A stretch of 64,000 nucleotides of DNA from Reticulascus tulasneorum (taxonomy: Eukaryota > Ascomycota > Sordariomycetes > Glomerellales > Reticulascaceae), in assembly GCA_001557505.1 (NCBI GenBank), contig LSAX01000001.1:124001-188000 (forward strand), read 5' to 3'. The translations under genes and the position numbers were made by a program. Numbering within the stretch: position 1 is the first letter of the stretch; each line of letters opens with the position of its first letter. Below are positions 22,823 to 35,700 of this stretch, one piece after another. A model generated the notes under the pieces. The model did not search any database and was not told the origin of the DNA. It saw only the letters and a list, made by a program, of their open reading frames with translations.

Positions 22823-25800
22823 TTACTCCTGCCCCTCTTCTGATGGCGTAGTCTCGCCCATACCCTCTTCTTCTTCTGGTTCTTCGCCTTCTTCCTCCTC
22901 CTCCTCCCCCTCCTCCCCCTCCTCGCCCCCTCCCTCTTCCTCTTCTTCTTCTCCCTCCTCGGCTTCCTCTTCTTCCTCTTCGCCGCTGCCCTCTTCACTC
23001 TCGCGTCTCGCTGTAGCACCGGCGTCCATACTTCTCCTGAGATTGGGGAACATCAAAGATGGCGGCGGCTCCTCGTCCCAGTCATCAGGGACGTCACTAA
23101 GGTCGCTCTCATCGTCTGCGGAATCATGGACGCTGCCCGGCGGGGTGGAGCCTGCGGTTGCCACTCCTGGCGCACCATTTTCCTCAGCTTCAACTTGTTC
23201 ATCCCTCATCTCTACATCCTCGTCTCCACCGCCTTCTACTTCTTCGCCATTCTCCTCCACCTCGCTTCCAGCATCTGCATCGCCGTTGGGCGTATTGCTC
23301 CCATTCTTCCCACTGGACATGGATCCTAGCCGGGACTTGGTGTGCCCGGCGCCGCCGGCCGACTTTGGCTCCGTGGAGCGTGAAACCGCCTGTTCTGCCT
23401 TGCGCAAGACATCTGGCCTCCGAACACCGGTTTTTCGTCGCGGGGCAGTCTCGGTAACAGCAGCTAGTTTATCTCCAGCCTCCCCGTTCGTGACCAGCTC
23501 ATGGCCATTGGGCGGGTTTAGTATGTTGCTTAACGAATTAGGGGGCTTCAAGTCGTTTGCTCCATCGAGTTGTGCTTGCTCCCTCACCCGAGCTCTTGCG
23601 CGTGCCTCGATGACCTCGGAAGGCTCTGGACCGGGCAGTGATGGCCCGATGTCGAGGTACAGCATCGAGTAGCAATCGTTTATTAGATCGTCAATTGCAC
23701 CAACCTTCATCAGGTTTGCATTGAGCTTCTTCAGCTCGATTGTGTCTTTCATGCAGTTGAAGGCTGGGTGCTCAGCCGATGGACTCGCTGCCCATTCCGA
23801 AATGCGTTCCGTCATGATCTCGAACTCCTCCGTGGATATTGACTTAAAAGAGTCTTCCAGCGTTGGGGGGACTTGGTAGCCTTGTCGTAGCAGACGCAGA
23901 TACGACATGCAGCATATCTGCCAAAGCTCGTTGAAGTGGTAGAAATCTGCTCCCTTCTTTCGCACACGCCTGAGCATCAGCTCCAAGTTGACCCTATCGT
24001 TCATGACCATCAAAAGCTTGACCATGAATCTCATGTACTGCTCAGTATAGACGTGATGCCGGCCAGCACGCTCCGCATCGCACTTCCACACATTCATTAC
24101 CATCGTCTTCGTAAACATCGACTCTCTAAGCACATTGAATGCTGCCTTGGCCTGCACGTAATCGGACGAGCCTGAGCCATCTTCGTCAAAGAGAAGCCGA
24201 GCGTGGCGGATGATCAGACGGTGCTGCCAGTTGGACTTGTCCTTGTCCCGGAGATATCGCAGACTTCTGATGACATATTCTTCCCAGTCCTCGATATCCT
24301 TGATAGTGATATCGTCGCCTTGCTGGATGCCAAACGGCTGTCGCGAAAGTAACTGGGCTGCATCCTCTGGTGGGAGATCGCCCCGCACGACAAGTTTGTG
24401 TACGATGGCCAGGATCTTGTAATGCGGCTCCAGGATTGGCTCACTATTCCGCGATTTCGGAATCGCAGAGACGACTTCTACAGCTTTCTCAAGGGCTCTG
24501 ACCAGTGCCCCAACCGAGGGTCGTGAAAGCTTGTCTTTGTCACTAAGTGCATCCACAGGCTTCTGGTACATCTTCCACAGGCACTTTGAATACATGTATG
24601 GATTCCTGATTCAAGTCAGTAATAGCACTGGAGAGGGTTACTGGTTGCCTTACTTCCAGTCCTTCGGCATCCGCTCCATGGCCTTTTTGAAGAGCCCAGC
24701 CGCGAACTTCCAAACCTTGTAATCCTGCATCTGGTCGTGGAGAACCCTCTTGAACGTTCCCATTCCCTCATTCTCGATGAAAAACCGCTCGTGCTCTGAA
24801 TGCAGAAATGGCTCCATCGCGAAGGGCTCTCGACTAGACGCATAAAGGCGCATCGCGAAGTTGTGGTACAGCTCGTACAGAGGGTCGCCATCATCATTAT
24901 CTGTGTCTTCTCTCCAAGAGTTGGACAGCGCAAGAGTATAGCAATGAATGGCATTGCGTTGAAACTTGACTAACTCGCCTCTTTCCTTATTCATCTTGTC
25001 AGCTGTCCATAATACGGCCTCGTCGAGTTCGTAGTCGAAGCATTCCGCCAAGCGGAACCAAGCCTCCCATTTATCAGGCGTAAACTGCAGCTGCAGGCGT
25101 AGGAAAGTTGCGCCGATACGCAAGTCGTCAGTAGCACCAGGTGTTTGCCTCCTATTCAGATCTACCCCCTTGAACTTGGTCAACGCAATCATGCCAAGGA
25201 GGAAAAACCATCCGTGCTTGGCTAGAACGCTTTCTGGGGTGTTGACTGTGACAGCATCCAGTTCGACACTACCGGAAAGAGCTTGGTATAAACGTAGCGG
25301 ATGAATGGGCTTCTTGAGATATTCGGTGAAGTTGCGCAGGTTATGAATCATCTGCGGGGTTGACTTCGTTTGGCCGATGGCCCCTTGCATGTGCTCGATT
25401 GTCACTTTCAGGTCTGACTTCAGAAGGTCCTTCCTGGGCATGCGCCTGGCCAAGATCGTGATCTTCTCGACCAAATTCATGGCATTCCTTTTCTCCAGCT
25501 TCTCCGATGGGCATCCGTGGTCCTGGATCTCCCAGACCCCAGCCCCGATCTTCAGTCCATGTAAATCGAAGAGCACCTGCCCAAGGTAATCTTCCCAGTT
25601 CTCGATGTTCTTAAGCTTCAACAGCTCAATGCGCATCATCTTTAGGAATATCTTGTTGGAGGATTTGCAGCATTTCCGCAGTCCCAGTACTTGGTGCACC
25701 GCGGCCAAGTAATCTGCCAAGTCGTTCTCAGGCTTGGGAAAGAGGAGAGCATTCTGAGTGATTCCTACTTTCAAGGTTGTGTATTGGAGACACCACGTTC

Positions 25801-28800
25801 TCACTTGAATTTCTCGTAGCTTGTTGAGGAACGGCTGGAAGGACGAGTTCGTCGAAGGCTGTTGAGTCATGCCGATTCGTACTTCGTCCTCCACCATAGC
25901 TGATACGTGAAGCATGCAGCTTAGCTTGGCCAGAGCTGATGACGTTGATCTGAGGTGCTCCTCATCAATAATATCGTATGCACTGTTGTCATTCAGGGCT
26001 AGGGAAAGGGCTTGTATGAGGAGTTCGTCGACAGATTTTATCATCCTCAACAGCAATTGTGGCCTAGACTCAGGCGGAGTTTTGAGGTACGTATCGCTCT
26101 CCAAATCACTCACAATCATCTCTATGCTCCTGAGTTGGCAAGAAAATTGTTTTGTGGTGTACTTGATTGCGCCATATGCTTCACTTAGGCGAGACCATAA
26201 GAACAGTCGAAGATCTGTACTGCTTGCCAAGAGGAACTTCCAAAGATCCTGGAGGCCCTGGCTTGCGCATTGCGTAATTGGCAGTTTCTTTGGTTTTGGT
26301 CTGCCGGAGGTTGAAACGACGTCCCCATTCGGAGTCGAATCGCCTGGAATCGCGGGCACAAAAACAGATCCAGGATTCAGGACCGGCTCCAGGTTGTCGA
26401 TCACAGACACAGGATTATTGAGGTCGTCTTGGAACAGGCCAAGGAAGAAGTCCATCGTCGTCAGCTTTGAGATTTCTCGATCAGCGGCAGTGGATGAAAT
26501 CTCGGGTATGATAGCATTGTTGGGCAAGAATGTCTGCGCCACATCTTGTCCGGACAGGAAATCGCGAAGACTCGTCCAGCATTGCAGGATGTAATCACGC
26601 GAGGCATTCTCCGTCAGCGTCGTGGAGAAGATGGCTGCCCACAAAAATCGCACTGATAATTCATTGTTCGTACCTCTTTGGCGTCCGCGACTAAGTCTGG
26701 ATGTGACGTCTAACCACCTGCCAAGGCGGCCCTTTGCCTCGACACGAATGCTGTAGTCGACGACGCTGTTGGGGTTGGTGATTCTCTCGTATACATCGAG
26801 GTGGAGTTCGAATAGCATCTCGGCCACCTGCTCAACCGCGGAGAGTGGAACTTCCGGGCTTTCGGACATGACGACAAGGTCGATCTCATAGTTTGCCCTC
26901 TGGTAGATATCTTGATCAAAACGGCTAATGACCTGGACCACAGCGGTTTTCATGGTATCTGACCATTTGGAGGTAAGATAGCTGGGAGATATGGACTGCA
27001 CCCATTCGTATGCAGCCTCTTGCGCAGTCATCCAGCCGGAGTTGACCGTCTTCACAAAGGCGGCGATGCCCTGGGTGTCGTTAAACGGGGGGGTAAGGGA
27101 TGTTTTTTGGGAGCCGCCCTTGGCATGCTCGAGAAATGAAGAGAGGCCTAAGGTAGACTGCTCTTTCTTGTTGAGCAGCGTCTTCGCATGGTCTGCGTTG
27201 AAGGACAGCACACACGTTCGAAGGTCCGTTGTCGCTTGGTCGGTGGTTTTTGACGTTCGGTCTTCCGAGGTGCAAGATTCGAGCAACTCGCTGATTCGGC
27301 CCAGTGTGCCTTCATCTGTAACCCCTAGGTTCTCCAGAATATTCTTCATCATTTGGAAGAGGTTTCGATCTGCCGCTTGGTACTCTGCCAGCTGCGTCGC
27401 GTGGAGCGTACTTGGATCCATGACTTCCTCGGCTGCCGTATCTCGCCGCCGGATCCGCTTGCTCCTCTTCTCCACAGCGTTATCTTCATCGCCTCCCTCT
27501 TGGAGTCCAGCAGCCGACTGAGACCGCTTCCTACTCGGTATCGACACGCTTCGTTCTTTGCAATTATTCTCAGGCGGTGGTTGTGACTCATCACTGTTCG
27601 TTTTGGCATCCTTGGTGTTACCGCCGTCTTTCACATCCGTTGGCTTAGATCCTGTGCTGCCCGCATTGCTTGGTGCAGCCCGACTGTCTAGAGCGGCCTG
27701 TGCTTCATCCTTGCTACCCAAGTCCTTGGTGGGATCTTCTCCGCCTGCTAGTTGTGGCAGTTCGATCATAACTCCCTGCCCAGTTAAACCACTCTCGGTC
27801 ATCAACTTTACCAAGGCCATGCCTAGGTCAGCCCACGTCATGCCCGTGGGAGTAAGGACCACTCGCGCCGTCCGTATCTCGTCAATGGCCGAACGCGAGC
27901 TTTCCATGCTCTTGATTGGATTTGGCAGAAACGGGAAAGGGTCAAGATGCCGCTTGAGAAGGCTCGGCATGTCTCTGGTGGTCCAAGGTACCATGATGGG
28001 GTGAGATAATGCCATCTCGTCAGAGACAACCTTGAGTTGTTCCTTCAATTGTTCACCAGCCAGCCCTTCGGCCAAAGACGGTGGCTCGACCTCCAGAACC
28101 GCTGGGTCATCATCGAGCTCCACGGCTGCCTCGAGGCAGTATCTGCTAACCCTTCCACTCTTCAAGAAGCCCGCAACACGGGCGGTTCGCCTCCAAAGTT
28201 CGGCATCAGAGGGATCTCGATCAATAGCCGCATTGAAATCGTAGAGCGCCTTTCGAGCCCTGTCAAGCACCTCATCCTCTTCAAAAAAGCGGTCAACCGA
28301 GTCGCCGGACGCACGGGAATCGTGTCGAATTCCATCGAGAACGAATTGCCCATGATTTTTGTATGCAAGGTATAATGCCTGCGGCAGACTGCTGTCAGTC
28401 GCATCGGCGTCGGCTGCTTGGAGATCTAATGTTGTCGCAAACGCGGTCTCGGTCGCTAGTTGATCGGGTTGCCGCTCGGCTCGCTCATATTCAGTTGCAG
28501 CCTCAGGATACTGAAATATCTCGGACTTGAAAAGGTCATCGTAGGCATCAGCTGCTTCGTCGAAAAATCGGGGACCTTGGGCATGGAGCTTCAGCGCTGT
28601 TTGGAAAAGCTTCAAGGCATCATCGACCTTAAACGAAGGTTAGCAACAAGAATAGAAAGTTCGAGGGTCTTCACTGACATGCAGCTCCCTGGTCGTGTCG
28701 ACCTCCTCATCAATATTCTCCTCGGGTTCGACGTTGATTGCTTGAAAAGCCGGCTATTATTCATTGTCAGCTTAAAAAAAATGGAAGCGTTAAAGAGGAG

Positions 28801-28813
28801 GTCGACAGACCAT
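22823..28813 (-). CDS. HIR3: HIR3/CABIN1-like histone transcription regulator
   Basis: Four exons (28813-28811, 28753-28679, 28627-24654, 24605-22823) encode 1944 residues, the usual size for fungal Hir3. It is the large scaffold subunit of the HIR (HIRA-type) complex, which deposits H3-H4 independently of replication and represses histone genes. The N terminus ([30 protein letters not shown]) is a TPR-like helical repeat region. Further helical repeats run through the middle (for example [17 protein letters not shown]). The C-terminal 200 residues are Glu-rich low complexity, ending shortly after a Thr-Thr-Pro. The first coding exon appears to be the ATG alone, followed by a 57-nt intron with GCTGAC branch point and AATAG acceptor. 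The donor GTCTGT is weak, so the start is less sure than the body. Ser-rich frames on the plus strand near 22.9 kb mirror the acidic tail. Confidence 0.9.
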
Positions 28814-29397
28814 GGCATGTGTCCAATGACCGAGTTTAACTTGGAGTCGTAAAAGCTATCAATGTAGATTGAGTGTCATACTTCGAGATTCAATCGAGGC
28901 GGATTGTCGTTAATGGAAAACTTTGGAAACACTTGAACATTCGCGTTCGGCTTAATTGGAGACGCGATTTGGAGCAAGTATTGAGCTACTCCTCCTCGAG
29001 GCTGAAAGTGCCACATCCTCCAGTTGTGGCTAAGGACAAGGCTGCTATCCACTAATTAAGTTACCTAGACTGGTACCCTAACTAATTATTGTCTGAGGCA
29101 CATATACGTAGTGAGGGTACCTAGATTAGCGGGTGGTCTGTGCCCTGTGATCTGATGCCAGCTCAAGCTCCATCAACCACCTGAAATATTTGTGGACAAG
29201 TCTGGTCTAGATTGAAAGAGGCGTCATCTTCCTTCACCTCCCTGCTTTAACAGAGCCCATCGACAGAGTGTCTTCCTGTCATATCGCGATTGCCGAGTAG
29301 GTGTTGCAGTTTTTCAGACCACTTTATGCGAGATCCATAACCTTTCAATCGAGATCCCATCCAATCTCGCCCATTGCGACCGCACCTCATCGTCGCC
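28814..29397. promoter_or_regulatory. Bidirectional promoter of HIR3 and BUD7-like genes
   Basis: The two start codons face away from each other over 584 bp, so the interval must serve both genes. It contains TACCTAGACTGGTACC and ATACGTAGTGAGGGTACCTAG words (about 29064-29122), members of the TACCTA/CTACGTAG family seen elsewhere. No TATA box is obvious. Confidence 0.6.
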
Positions 29398-31759
29398 ATG
29401 GTTGCGCCAGCAGTCCCTGAGTATGCCAATGCTGTGCTGGACCTGACACAGTCTTTCCTTATGCTGATCTTGACACTAGGCTTACGGAAGAAGTCCTTCA
29501 CGAATCGATTGACGCCCGAACAGAGTCCCTAATCAGTCTCCGCGAACTCGGCCCGCCAGACCTCGTTCACCTTTTGAAGCAGGCGACAAGGAATCCTGGA
29601 AAGCAGGTATAGGATATAGCGTCTAATAAATCGTTGTATCTGCTAACTCTTAGTCTCTACAAGATTGGCGTTTATCATCACGTCACTGGCGTCGATGCAT
29701 CATCATCCGCGAGTCTTGCCGCCTACATCAATACGCTCACATATAGGGAACACGGGCAGGCAGCACAAACCAAGATTGTGGAGGGTCTTTATTGGTGAGA
29801 CTTCTTATTTGCAAGTGGAAATGGCAAGCGCTAACAGATGTAGCTGCTACAATGCATTCTCAAGATTGGACATGCGAGTGCATGTCACGATACCCGGCAG
29901 CGTCGACAGCTATTGCATAGATGAACGAGGCGAGAAGCGAAAAGCCTCAGACGAGCTCTGGCTCGAAACATACCTTTGCAGCGTCCTTCGGGCCTACTCC
30001 TATGCCGACGACGGAAGCGGGGATACCATTCGGAAGATCATGGGCGTGCGGCGCTTCAATCCTGTTACCAATACAGAGACTGAACACCGTTTCCTCCATG
30101 CGGCGGAGCAATTGTTCTTCAGAGGTAACAACTGTCGAATGAGAAATCTGAGCGGGGGTGCTAACTGTGGCAGGCTGGCAACTCGGTTCCGACTCGGTGG
30201 TACAAGTCCCAAATAATGTATCCAATCATCTGACGGCTGGCCTCTTGAAGTACTTCCAGACAACGGGAAGATACGCGTCTGGCATCAATCTTTTTGAGAA
30301 ACTAAGGAGCCAGAATGTTGAGGTGGCATCTCTGCTGTCCAAGGTTCTTTTCATGGGTTACGAAGAGGTCGAAGGGGTTCGAGTGCTCCATTCGGCCTTG
30401 AAGGACGCCCACATGGATTATGTTATGCTTGACACTCAGGCTGAGTTTCTGTTGAAGAAAGCTCTTACCGCATCAACTCCTGAACAGAAGGATGAGAGGC
30501 TCCGCATGGCTCTGGGCTGTGCTGATCGGAGCACAATTGCTGCGCCGAGCGAGTTCGGCACGTGGGCAAGGCTAGCACAGGTCTACGTCGCTATGGAAGA
30601 CTGGGAGAACGCATTGACCATCCTCAACTCATGCCCCATGTTCACGTACCAGGACAAAGACGCTCCTCAGATGCCTGAACCCAAAGACGTTAACCTGCCA
30701 ACTCTTCCAGAGACCAGGCTCGACGAGATCGACAGTGAGCCTGAGTCAAGATATTCCGAACAAGTCGATCCGAGTCTCCTTAACCTTCGCGCCGCCGTCT
30801 ATAAGGGCACCTTCAAGCAGGCATACAGCATCCTCACGGAAATGACCGCAAAGATTGGCTGGGATCAGCTCTTGAAGATCCGAAGCACCGTCTTCGTCAT
30901 GGAGGATGAGTACCGAACCGAGAAGCAAGAGACCACTCAGGCACCAGCGAAGCGCAACCCCAGCACTGACGGACTGCGTGGTACTCCTGATCCTGCCACT
31001 AATGGGGATCAGTCGGAAGACGACGACGATGAGGAGCAGGAGACAAGAGCGACGGATGCAGACTCGACAGCCGAAACGTTGGCTGCAAACGGCGAGGTTG
31101 ACGCAGACTCGGTGGAAAAGCCCTCTCACACGATCACACCTGGTGAGGTGAAGGCGGACACGGAAAATGTATGCAGCTCTATCTTGATGAAGTCAACCAA
31201 ATCTGACAGTAAGCAGGGCACTGAAAGCGACGAAAACCTATCGAAGTTGAACAACAAGCGATTGTGTGAACGCTGGCTCGACAGCCTCTTCATGGTCTTG
31301 TACGAAGACTTGCGAGTGTACACGATTTGGCGAACCCAGATGGCCCAGTATCGCGCGCAGTCCATGCAGTACAAAAAGTCGGCAGAGGAATGGGAAATAT
31401 TGGGCTCTCTGGCCGAGAGATTACAGCACACAGATGAGGCGGTCGAGGCTTACCGTGCTTGTCTGTCACAGCGATTCAGCCCAAAGGCCCTCATTGGGAT
31501 ACTGCGCGTATTTGAGCGCAACAAAAACACTCGCGAAACTGTTGCATCTGTCATTCGGCTCGTCACATGGCAATATCGGTGGTACTCAGAGTTTTCGCCG
31601 GAGCTGCTGCACACTATCCGCACACTTATCGAGGACGAGGGCGCTGTCAAGGTTAGGAGTATCATACAAGCTACGAGCTTGCCGCAGAATGTCCTCGATC
31701 TCACGCATCACTACGCGGCATTATGCGCGACCTTCCGGAGCAGTGGCACCGATGGCTAG
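29398..31759 (+). CDS. bud7: ChAPs family exomer subunit (BUD7/BCH1-like)
   Basis: Five exons (29398-29420, 29480-29606, 29664-29794, 29844-30124, 30174-31759) encode 715 residues. It is a Chs5-Arf1-binding protein: a TPR-rich cargo adaptor of exomer at the trans-Golgi that sends selected membrane proteins, such as chitin synthase, to the cell surface. Recognisable family segments are RTESLISLRELGPPDL near the start, YHHVTGVDASSSASLAAY, FSRLDMRVHVTIPGSVDS and the C-terminal VLDLTHHYAALCATFRSSG. An acidic, probably disordered loop (SEDDDDEEQET) interrupts the TPR region near the middle. All introns are 49-59 nt with good branch points, and the phases join. The single ChAP of filamentous fungi is usually named after BUD7, but BCH1 homology is equally close. 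Confidence 0.92.
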
Positions 31760-32741
31760 GCGACAATGGTCTGGGACCAGGTGGTCGCTCAGAATCACTG
31801 CAGTCGGTGGGAGAAGCTATTGCCGTGGGTTTCAATGCGTCCCTGTCAGGATTGAATGTTGTAGGAATTACATTGCTGAGCATTACTGCCTCCTCTTCTC
31901 TAGCTCATGCTCTTTGTTGCTGCTGGCTTGATAAGAGCATCCGGCGTGATGTGTTTTGTTTGACGCTCCTAGACCACAAAGATGATATGATAACTTGACC
32001 ATATCGCACCTGAGTCCCAATCATTAGTAGTTTGATTTGCGTTGTCTGCCAGTTGCTGCCCATACGTGTCAAGCCAAACGATCACGTTTTATCCAAACGT
32101 TCCCCGGAGATCACAAGAGAGAATAATCAACAGATGTGTTGAAATTTTTATGACGATCCCTATACTTTTAACTACGAATGAAAGAGACAAAGTTTACGAA
32201 TACTCTCAATGCCCCTGACAAGTCACCCGGTCCAGATAGCTTTGTGAACACCATTCCCAATTTTCAAGGAGCCCTTTATCCTGAAATCGACGTCGACTCA
32301 TGCCGCCATTGAATCTCAAATATGGGCCCATGGCTTCGGTATCTGGAACTGTCCAGGTTATTCTAGGCAATCTGTTCACGTTGTTGGGAGTGCTGCACCT
32401 CAATTTGTGGGTGGTCTCTTTGGACTTTGATGGAATCAATGTAGGCATAACGACTCTCGATTGCTCTCCAGCATTCGATTTGAGGGTCACGCACGTACCT
32501 CAAACACGTTGCTAGCCAAAGACCTTGCTGCCTGAGCCCTAATAGCTCGACAGGCTGATTTTGGAATGTTTAGCAAGAGACTTGGCCGTTCAGGCGATGG
32601 GCCAAAAAAGCAGTCCAAAGCCTTCGAAAGCAGTAGAACCCAGTCTACCGTCTGCTGAAAGGCGGATGCGATACTTTGCAACCTTGTCAATCTGGTGGGA
32701 TGCATTGGGTTATATCCACGTTAATACAATATAATCTTACT
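31760..32741. other. Convergent 3' flanks of BUD7-like and NLR genes
   Basis: This is a 1-kb region between convergent genes. A few short frames (for example near 32300) have no recognisable content. It is probably 3' UTR and spacer. Confidence 0.55.
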
Positions 32742-35700
32742 CTAGTCATTCGGCCACAAGATGCTGGTAGTTGAAACCGACCGAGCATCCCATTCATCAC
32801 TGTCATAGTCGGACATCTGGTACTCCGGCAGGGCATCCCCCAGCCACATGCGCCGGATATCTCTCAGCCTCTTTGCATACTCCAATGTGCTTTCTTGCCA
32901 TCGTCTTTGTCTACGTCCTACTAGCGGCAGCGTCACCTGCCCAACGCCACTCCAAGGAGAAATCTTCGTATCAGGGTATGCAGCTACAGGAGCCAGCTTC
33001 GGTTGCCAAATGAAACGACCCACTAGCAACCATTTCTGAATTTCTGGAAAGTGAGTGGCTGCTTGTACAGCACTGCGGACTGTCCCGTCGCTTTCGTAGT
33101 AGATCTGCGCTGCTCCTTTGCGAACGAGGCGGCGGACTGTGTCGAACCGACCGTGAACGGCAGCTGCCATCAGTGCAGTTCCATGCTCGCATCCTTTAAA
33201 CTCAATGTCAGCTCCTACGAGAAGGATTTCATCCACGCCGCCCCACGCGTCGTCGATTGCGGCGCGGCAGAGGGGACTGATATCATCCGTCGGCTCTGTT
33301 GGGACTAGGCGTCGGACAGTTGTCAAAGGGACATATTTTCGCAATCGGCCAACAGCATCCAGCAAGGATTCCAGGCGATGGTGTCTCAAGTCCCATTCTT
33401 TGTATCGCATCGGCGGACAAGGTTCGAGGAGGTGCTGGGCTAAAACAAAGTACCGTAGCTCGGACGTGAGAAGAGCCTCGTGTATCGCGCAAACGCCATA
33501 GTCGTCCAGTACATATGGATCTAATCCAAGTTCGAGGAGATACGAAAACATCTTGGGGCCATGGAGAAGGCACAGGCTGCTTAAAGTCGCAATAACAAGG
33601 AGATTTCGTCCAACCCCGTTCCTCGTCATGATATCAGCGCCGTACCGGACAAGAAGTTTTACGATCTCTAAATGGCCAAATTCAACAGCGAGCATGATTG
33701 GCGTGAAAGTTTCGTTATCCTGAGTCTCTGTAGAGCATCCGTGCTTCAAGAGATACTCGGCCACCTCCGCCTGCCCTCCACTGCATGCAGTTGCTAGAGC
33801 GGTGCGCCCTAGTTGGTCGTGCTCCTCAATATCAGCGCCATGCTCAAGCAGGCACTCCACTATCGATAATATGCCATTATAGGCGGCCTGATGGAGTGCA
33901 GTGTGGTCTGGAGTACTTCGAATGGAGCAAACGCGATTGAGGTGTCTGGAGAGAATATCGGTCCGTCGCGTAGTGAACTCGGTTGATGGTGGTACGCTGA
34001 CGGCACTATGCGTCTCAGAGTTAGCATATGTACCGATTCCTGCGACCAAGTTTGATGGCCTTACTTATAAGCAGTGGCGTTCGCCTTAATGTGAATAATG
34101 ATCGTATCGACAGCAGCGAAGTTGTTCGTCACGGCCGCTATAAAGATCGGAGTGTGATAATCATCGATCCATTCACCTCCCGCTTCGAGAAATCTGTCGA
34201 GAAGCTTTGGTAGCACTTTTATGCAAGGTAAAACATAACATGCCATATGTACAACGTTGAAGGTATGGTAATAAGTCTCGGGAACGTGGCTGGAACAATA
34301 AACCGGTCTGACATTGGCGCCTCTGGCCAGTAGCCACTTCGCAATATCAACCTTGCCCAGCCGAATGGCGTGAAGTAACGGCGAGCAATCATGACAGCTA
34401 GGCATTCGTATGTTTTTAGAGCAGCCGTGCTTTATCAAGTCCTGGCACCTGGTCAAATCCCCCTGGACAATCGCGCTTTCCAGGTACGTGGCCAAGATAG
34501 CTTGCGAGGGTTTTTCGAGACTAGTTTTACCGTCCTCTATGTTCTGAGCCTCATCGATCATCACTACAATCTCTTCATAAAGAGACTGCTTTGCATAGTC
34601 AATGGGCATCATCCCATTTACGTCCACAACCTGTGCTGACCCGGCTTCTATAAGACGCTGAACAGCCTGAGATCGACGATTCTGAACTGCCAAATGTATT
34701 GGAAGGGCTTTCTGCATGCTTTTGGCGTTCACGTCTGCGCCGTGGGTCAGTAGATATTCAACGATTAGGATATGACCTTCTTGAGCAGCTAGATGAAGAG
34801 GTGTTAGGAGCTGCTGCGTTCTTTCATTGACGTCGTTGAAACCGTTCTCCACGTAGAATTCAAGACACTGCATGAAGTTGAACTGCGCCGCCAAGTGGAC
34901 TCCTTTACAGTTGGACTGCTCTTTATCTGGTTGGCCCTTGAAAACATAACCTGCTCGATTCCAGTCATATCCCGAGCTTGCCCCAGCGGTTGTAGAATGC
35001 AACACCAAGAGGAAGGCGAAGTTTCCAGACAAGCAAGCGGCCAGCGCCGCATCATATCCAGTGTTACTGCGTAAGTTTGGATCTGCCCCTGCCTTGAAGA
35101 GAATCTCAGACGTCTCAGCAGCTCCTTGAAAGAGGTGATACACCAATGCAGGAGTTGACATCTTATCAGCTGTCCGTATGTTTATGTCTGCTCCGGCCTC
35201 AATCAGCGCCTCCAGCTTTTCAGTGGCCTGTGTGACACCACTTTGACCAGTCAGGTGTATTAGGACCAGGTGACTAAATGGACTATGGTCGTTTAGCTTT
35301 GCTATATCTGCATGCTGCAGAAGCATCTTGAAAAAATTAGCCGAGCAGTTCACACGCCGTTGGCAGGCGTATTCGAGAGCAGAGGCATAGCCGATCCGAG
35401 AATGGACATCTAGCCCGCACTTCAGCAAGCCCTTCACCAAACGCGACTCGTTGAAATGAATTGCCAATTGCAACAGCTTGAGAGTTGCGGGATTGAGCGC
35501 CATCGTCTCGGGGTATCGAGGGAAGTCTTTCTGCTCCATGATCTGAGTCGTGAAATCGGAGAAAGTCGTGAAGGTTGTAGGCCCGAGCGACGCCGCTGGA
35601 TCAAGTAAGAGAGCGGCCAAGGGGATCAGTCCATTCATTTTGCGCTTGTCTTCGAAATAGTTCATCACTCCTAGAGACAAGAGGCGTGGCAAGATGTCGT

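Noticed and set aside
22659..23672. 337-codon Ser-rich plus-strand frame
   Set aside because: It is the antisense image of the Glu-rich tail of HIR3.
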